Source: CBDUUP01 sp965370435
Lineage (GTDB): Bacteria; Chloroflexota; Anaerolineae; Anaerolineales; UBA11579
Direction: 5' to 3'
Length of the DNA stretch: 15,689 bases
Assembly (NCBI GenBank): GCA_965370435.1
Contig: CBDUUP010000058.1
Span: forward strand, 1-15,689
This document shows, piece after piece, positions 13,031-15,689 of this stretch (the stretch's first letter is position 1; every line of letters starts with the position of its first letter). The notes under the pieces are model-generated. The model saw only the letters and a program-made list of their open reading frames with translations. It did not search any database and was not told the DNA's origin. The position numbers and the translations under genes were made by a program.

Positions 13031-13642
13031 ATGGCAGAGCAAGAATCAGGCACGGTAAAATGGTTTAATTCCACCAAGGGCTATGGTTTCATCCAGCGCG
13101 ACAATGGCGAAGGCGACGTCTTCGTACATTACAGCGGCCTTCTGGGTGACGGCTATCGCTCGCTGGACGAAGGGCAGCGGGTGCAATTCGCTGTCGTTCA
13201 GGGCGAGAAAGGACTGCAAGCCCAGGACGTGCAAATGTTGTCGGAGTCATTCGAAAGCGAATCGGCTGAAGAGCCGGAAGAATTCGAACTCGAATCCGAA
13301 GACGAATCAGAGGATGAATCGGAAGATGAATCGGAAGATGAGTCGGAAGATGAGTCGGAAGAAGATGATGACGACGATGATGAGTCGGAAGAATCTGGAG
13401 ACGAATCAGAGGACGAGTCGGAAGAATCTGGAGACGAATCGGAAGATGAGTCGGAAGAAGATGATGACGAATCAGAGGATGACGACGAATCAGAGGATGA
13501 GTCGGAAGAAGATGACGACGAATCAGAGGATGACGACGAATCAGAGGATGAGTCGGAAGAAGATGACGACGAATCGGACGATGACGACGAATCGGACGAT
13601 GACGACGAATCGGACGATGACGACGAAGAATCAGACGACTAA
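13031..13642 (+). CDS. Cold-shock-domain protein with hyperacidic repeat tail
   Basis: A 203-residue protein. Residues 5-70 form a complete cold-shock (OB-fold) domain that binds single-stranded RNA/DNA: GTVKWFNSTKGYGFI with RNP1 at 16-21 and VFVHY (RNP2) at 30-34, then VQFAVVQGEKGLQAQDV. Residues 71-203 are an acidic tail of ESED, ESGDESED and ESDDDD repeats; the last basic residue of the protein is Lys60. Typical bacterial Csp proteins are about 65-75 residues, so this is nearly three times the usual length. AAGGAG lies 10 nt upstream of the ATG. A strong promoter and terminator make it a single-gene unit. The CSD suggests an RNA chaperone. The tail might compete with nucleic acid for the OB-fold, give a salt-tolerant surface, or recruit basic proteins (inference). 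Ser residues flanked by acids would be good kinase targets. Confidence 0.92.
   Translation: MAEQESGTVKWFNSTKGYGFIQRDNGEGDVFVHYSGLLGDGYRSLDEGQRVQFAVVQGEKGLQAQDVQMLSESFESESAEEPEEFELESEDESEDESEDESEDESEDESEEDDDDDDESEESGDESEDESEESGDESEDESEEDDDESEDDDESEDESEEDDDESEDDDESEDESEEDDDESDDDDESDDDDESDDDDEESDD
13469..13624 (+). repeat. 51-bp and 18-bp in-frame tandem repeats in the acidic tail
   Basis: A 51-bp unit (13469-13519) is repeated exactly at 13520-13570, encoding ESEDDDESEDESEEDDD twice. It is followed by three identical 18-bp units, GAATCGGACGATGACGAC, at 13571-13588, 13589-13606 and 13607-13624, encoding ESDDDD. The perfect identity at synonymous positions points to recent slippage or recombination. 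Confidence 0.92.
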
Positions 13643-13650
13643 AGAATGAA

Positions 13651-13690
13651 CAAAAAAGTGCGCCCTTATAAGGGCGCACTTTTTTTATTT
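13651..13690 (+). terminator. Bidirectional-looking terminator after the cold-shock gene
   Basis: AGTGCGCCC (13657-13665) and GGGCGCACT (13672-13680) form a perfect stem around TTATAA. It is preceded by A6 and followed by T7, so it should work on either strand. Confidence 0.95.
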
Positions 13691-13703
13691 AACGAGGCGA
13701 TAG

Positions 13704-14258
13704 TTGAAAACTGGTGGAATGGTCATCCCTGGCGGGCGGGTCAGTTTCCGATCCACGGAAAGGGGCGATGGGGAAGACTTGATCGGCCTGTGGAATGACG
13801 GGCGGGTGATGGAGTGGGTGGGGTTTCCCGAGGGATTGGGGTATACACAGGGGATGTTCGAGACCTGGCTGGAAGCTGTCGAGGGCGATTCAAATCGCTA
13901 TCATTTCGTCGTTCATTCGGATGAGGTTGGTTTCTGCGGGGAATTGTATTATGACCTGGGACGGGGAGGACGGCGCGCCAGCCTGGATATCAAGTTCCAG
14001 CCCCAGGCGCAGGGGCGCGGCCTGGCGGTGGAGGCCTTGAGGGGATTGATCCGGCTGGTGTTCGAGACGGAGGCGGAAGTGGAGGCGGTGTGGACCGAGC
14101 CTCGCCCTGAGAACCAATCAGCCCAGCGGCTGTACGAGCGGTGTGGGTTGAAGCCGGGGGACCGTCCGGCGGACTTGCCTCCGGGGACTTCTTATTGGGC
14201 GTTGCGGAGGGGGGAATGGGACGCTGATTGTCGCTTCGCTAGGGCGGATGAACGCTGA
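13704..14258 (+). CDS. GNAT-family N-acetyltransferase (RimJ/RimL type)
   Basis: A 184-residue GNAT acetyltransferase using acetyl-CoA. Motif A for pantetheine/pyrophosphate binding is visible as QPQAQGRGLAVEAL (99-112), and motif B as RPENQSAQRLYERCGLK (134-150). The layout (VSFRSTERGDGEDLIGLWND, FCGELYYDL, LDIKFQPQAQGRG) fits the RimJ/RimL group, whose members acetylate N-termini of proteins or small molecules; the acceptor is unknown. TTG 13704 is favoured by GAGG (13694-13697) at 6-nt spacing; ATG 13719 has no ribosome site but is possible. After YWALRRGEW the last dozen residues (DADCRFARADER) are encoded by an ACGCTGATT-flanked short repeat and are probably not part of the native fold. 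Confidence 0.87.
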   Translation: MKTGGMVIPGGRVSFRSTERGDGEDLIGLWNDGRVMEWVGFPEGLGYTQGMFETWLEAVEGDSNRYHFVVHSDEVGFCGELYYDLGRGGRRASLDIKFQPQAQGRGLAVEALRGLIRLVFETEAEVEAVWTEPRPENQSAQRLYERCGLKPGDRPADLPPGTSYWALRRGEWDADCRFARADER

Positions 14259-14260
14259 TT
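14221..14260. repeat. ACGCTGATT ... GCGGATGAACGCTGATT short repeat at GNAT 3' end
   Basis: ACGCTGATT occurs at 14221-14229 and 14252-14260 around GCGGATGA, a pattern I recognise as a dispersed intergenic repeat of environmental bacteria. The GNAT stop (14256-14258) lies within it. Confidence 0.5.
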
Positions 14261-14300
14261 TTTTCTTCTTAGCTGAGGTAAAATTGAGGCAGGTTTTTCC

Positions 14301-14336
14301 CTGTTTACCTGTATACTTGTTTACCTGTTTCCCCGT
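14301..14336. repeat. TGTTTACCTGT short tandem repeat
   Basis: TGTTTACCTGT occurs at 14302-14312 and again at 14318-14328, with a period of 16, followed by TTCCCCGTT. It lies between the GNAT and ferredoxin genes and looks like another dispersed intergenic repeat family. Confidence 0.5.
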
Positions 14337-14353
14337 TCCTCCTTGGACCACCC

Positions 14354-14605
14354 ATGACCGACGGCACAGCCCGCAATATCACCCTCATTGTAGATGACGA
14401 CCGCTGTATGGCCTGCGGGGAGTGTTTGGCGAACGAGGTCTGCCGGGGGAAGGCTTTCATCCGCTTTGAGCGGGAGGAGACGCCCTTCCTGGATATGAGC
14501 CGCTGCTGGGGGTGCATGGTATGTATGGAGGCCTGTCCGTATGAGGCGGTGGTGAGGGAGGGGAGTAGGCAGTTGTCAGTGGGGGGCCTTATAGTTCTCC
14601 CTTGA
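14354..14605 (+). CDS. Small 2x[4Fe-4S] ferredoxin-like protein
   Basis: An 83-residue cytoplasmic protein with two iron-sulfur motifs: Cys18, 21, 24 and 30 in CMACGECLANEVC (C-x2-C-x2-C-x5-C) and Cys51, 54, 57 and 61 in CWGCMVCMEACP. As in bacterial-type ferredoxins, each cluster is expected to use three cysteines of one motif and the fourth of the other. The spacing x5 in the first motif, instead of x3 and a Pro, is a variant. It probably transfers electrons, or is a subunit-like module of an unseen oxidoreductase; no partner gene is adjacent. Native sequence probably ends near VVREG; the tail SRQLSVGGLIVLP runs through a short repeat and into the opposing HsdS gene (17-bp convergent overlap). 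No good ribosome site is visible before the ATG. Confidence 0.78.
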   Translation: MTDGTARNITLIVDDDRCMACGECLANEVCRGKAFIRFEREETPFLDMSRCWGCMVCMEACPYEAVVREGSRQLSVGGLIVLP

Positions 14606-15689
14606 AGGCTTTATCCAGGATGCTGGGCATGAGGGCGTCGAGTTCGGCCTGGGTTTCGGATTGCAGGGCGCGGAGGGCCTCCACCTGGGCTTGAAGTTCG
14701 TCTAAGTAGGCGACGATTTCATCCTGGATTGGTTTGATGGGCAGACTAATCGGCAGAGACCGTAACTTCTGAGAATTTATATTTGCTTGACCTGTCATCT
14801 GTTTTCTTTCAGCAAACATATATGCTCTCCCAGCAGGTGAATTAATGTAATGAGCTACAAGGTATGGATTTGCTATGTCATTATCTAGTCGGAGTCGGAT
14901 AATGTATGAAGCATAAAGATAGTCCTCTGGTAGATCAAACACGGCACATTTACCAACGAGTTCTGCACTATTCGTTCGATTAACAAGAATATCGCCTTTT
15001 CTCAATCTAAGCTTAGTCATTTCTTGTTCTGAGGGATACATGTATTTCAAATTTGTTAGGTTGAGTTTCCCTTCTTGGATATTCCCCATACGTAAAACTG
15101 GTATTCCCATCGGCTCATCGTGAGCTTTTTCAGATGTTCCATAGCGCACTTCAGTTACTAGATCACCAATATGGTAACCATCCCACCCTTTTTCTTGTCC
15201 CTTTTCAAACTTTTCCCGTATCGTCTCACCTAAAAGATTCTCCGCCTCCTCCACCGCCTCCTTACGCAGCCCCCGCGCCTCATCCACCTTTGCGGCCAGG
15301 GCTTCTATGCGGGCGACTGCTATTGGTAAATCGGAGATCGGGTCAGGAAGACTTGGGATGCCTATTTCTATATTTCCCCTTTGTCTTTCCTCAATGCAAG
15401 CTAGAAACTCGCATATCATTTTTTGAATATCTATTGAAGGAATTGGCAAGTATGTTTCGCGTAAAATTTTTTGGCTTATGTTAGGTTGCGCTCCTCCAAA
15501 GCTTCTTCCAAGAAATTCAGGACGTTTGTTGCGTAGGAACCAGAAAATATATGAAGAAGTAACTATATTCTCGTCATGTGGAAATATAGCGCATACTGCC
15601 TGATTTGATGCTGCATCCAATCCTAAGATACCTGTTTGTCCCACGGTTGCTCCATACAAAGCAACAACCAGCGTGCCTTTGGGGAACAT
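14589..15689 (-). CDS. hsdS: Type I restriction-modification specificity subunit HsdS, N-terminus beyond window
   Basis: The gene reads leftward; 366 residues are visible, and the frame is open to the window edge, so the N-terminus is missing. HsdS sets DNA-sequence recognition for the type I methylase/restriction complex through two target recognition domains (TRDs). Visible parts: the end of TRD1 (GTLVVALYGATVGQTGI to QPNISQKIL), a central conserved helical segment (AVARIEALAAKVDEARGLRKEAVEEAENLL), TRD2 (WDGYHIGDLVTEVRYGTSEKAHDE, GIPVLRMGNIQ, QANINSQKLRSLPISLP), and the C-terminal conserved helix (IVAYLDELQAQVEAL) ending in SILDKAFKGEL. The conserved parts are GC-rich (43 of 60 bases at 15241-15300), while TRD2 is not (24 of 60 at 14821-14880), as for swapped TRDs. 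hsdM and hsdR would lie to the right. The 3' end overlaps the ferredoxin gene. Confidence 0.9.
   Translation of the reverse strand: MFPKGTLVVALYGATVGQTGILGLDAASNQAVCAIFPHDENIVTSSYIFWFLRNKRPEFLGRSFGGAQPNISQKILRETYLPIPSIDIQKMICEFLACIEERQRGNIEIGIPSLPDPISDLPIAVARIEALAAKVDEARGLRKEAVEEAENLLGETIREKFEKGQEKGWDGYHIGDLVTEVRYGTSEKAHDEPMGIPVLRMGNIQEGKLNLTNLKYMYPSEQEMTKLRLRKGDILVNRTNSAELVGKCAVFDLPEDYLYASYIIRLRLDNDIANPYLVAHYINSPAGRAYMFAERKQMTGQANINSQKLRSLPISLPIKPIQDEIVAYLDELQAQVEALRALQSETQAELDALMPSILDKAFKGEL

Noticed and set aside
13261..13640. Direct-repeat array that might suggest CRISPR
   Set aside because: Units are contiguous, in frame and without unique spacers; they encode the acidic protein tail.
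13083..13679. Long open frames on both strands over the acidic tail (Arg/His-rich on the minus strand, Met/Arg/Lys-rich in another plus frame)
   Set aside because: They are by-products of the low-complexity GAN/TCG repeats; the + frame with the cold-shock domain, ribosome site, promoter and terminator explains the DNA.
1..15689. tRNA, rRNA, riboswitch or toxin-antitoxin genes
   Set aside because: I read the gaps between genes on both strands and found no cloverleaf with a T-loop consensus, no known riboswitch core and no small paired ORFs with ribosome sites.

Overview
The window reads as chromosomal DNA from a free-living, GC-rich bacterium, most likely of the Chloroflexota (Anaerolineae-like). 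This is inferred from gene flavour: tandem lipoproteins with a Thr/Pro linker and an NBR1-type Ig domain, a Yip1-family membrane protein, an ECF sigma/anti-sigma pair, a secreted protein built of GDWDGDG repeats, and several families of short dispersed intergenic repeats. No marker gene (rRNA, tRNA, ribosomal protein) is present, so the assignment is moderate at best.

Layout. 1-3862 is an envelope/secretion block on the + strand: the 3' part of a large secreted GDWDGDG-repeat protein, then two paralogous lipoprotein genes. Strong hairpin terminators follow the first two genes, and the two lipoprotein genes share the same promoter core. 3966-7234 (+) holds an M14 zinc carboxypeptidase, a Yip1-like membrane protein and a sulfotransferase. 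7371-9693 (+) holds an ECF sigma factor translationally coupled (ATGA) to a zinc-finger membrane anti-sigma factor, then a multi-pass membrane protein and a strong terminator. 9694-10122 is gene-free: it carries an imperfect palindromic repeat interrupted by a 159-bp MITE-like element with terminal inverted repeats and an 8-bp target duplication. 10123-12776 is a - strand block: an M42 aminopeptidase, a 65-residue membrane protein, a hotdog thioesterase and a PqqB-like metallo-beta-lactamase-fold hydrolase (the last two 9 nt apart). 13031-13642 (+) is a cold-shock-domain protein with a 133-residue tail made almost only of Asp, Glu and Ser, under a good promoter with a leader of about 100 nt and its own terminator. 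Then come a GNAT acetyltransferase and a small 2x[4Fe-4S] ferredoxin (+). The window ends in a truncated type I restriction-modification specificity subunit (HsdS, -) whose 3' end overlaps the ferredoxin gene.

How the parts relate. There is no single long pathway operon. Several independent transcription units are separated by clear terminators, and the metabolic genes (two peptidases, thioesterase, MBL hydrolase, acetyltransferase) look like housekeeping or accessory enzymes. The strongest candidates for something new are the hyperacidic cold-shock protein with its recently expanded 51-bp and 18-bp codon repeats, the MITE-like insertion, the tandem lipoproteins with an unnamed four-cysteine C-terminal domain, and the habit of this genome of ending genes inside dispersed short repeats, so that several proteins carry repeat-encoded C-terminal tails.
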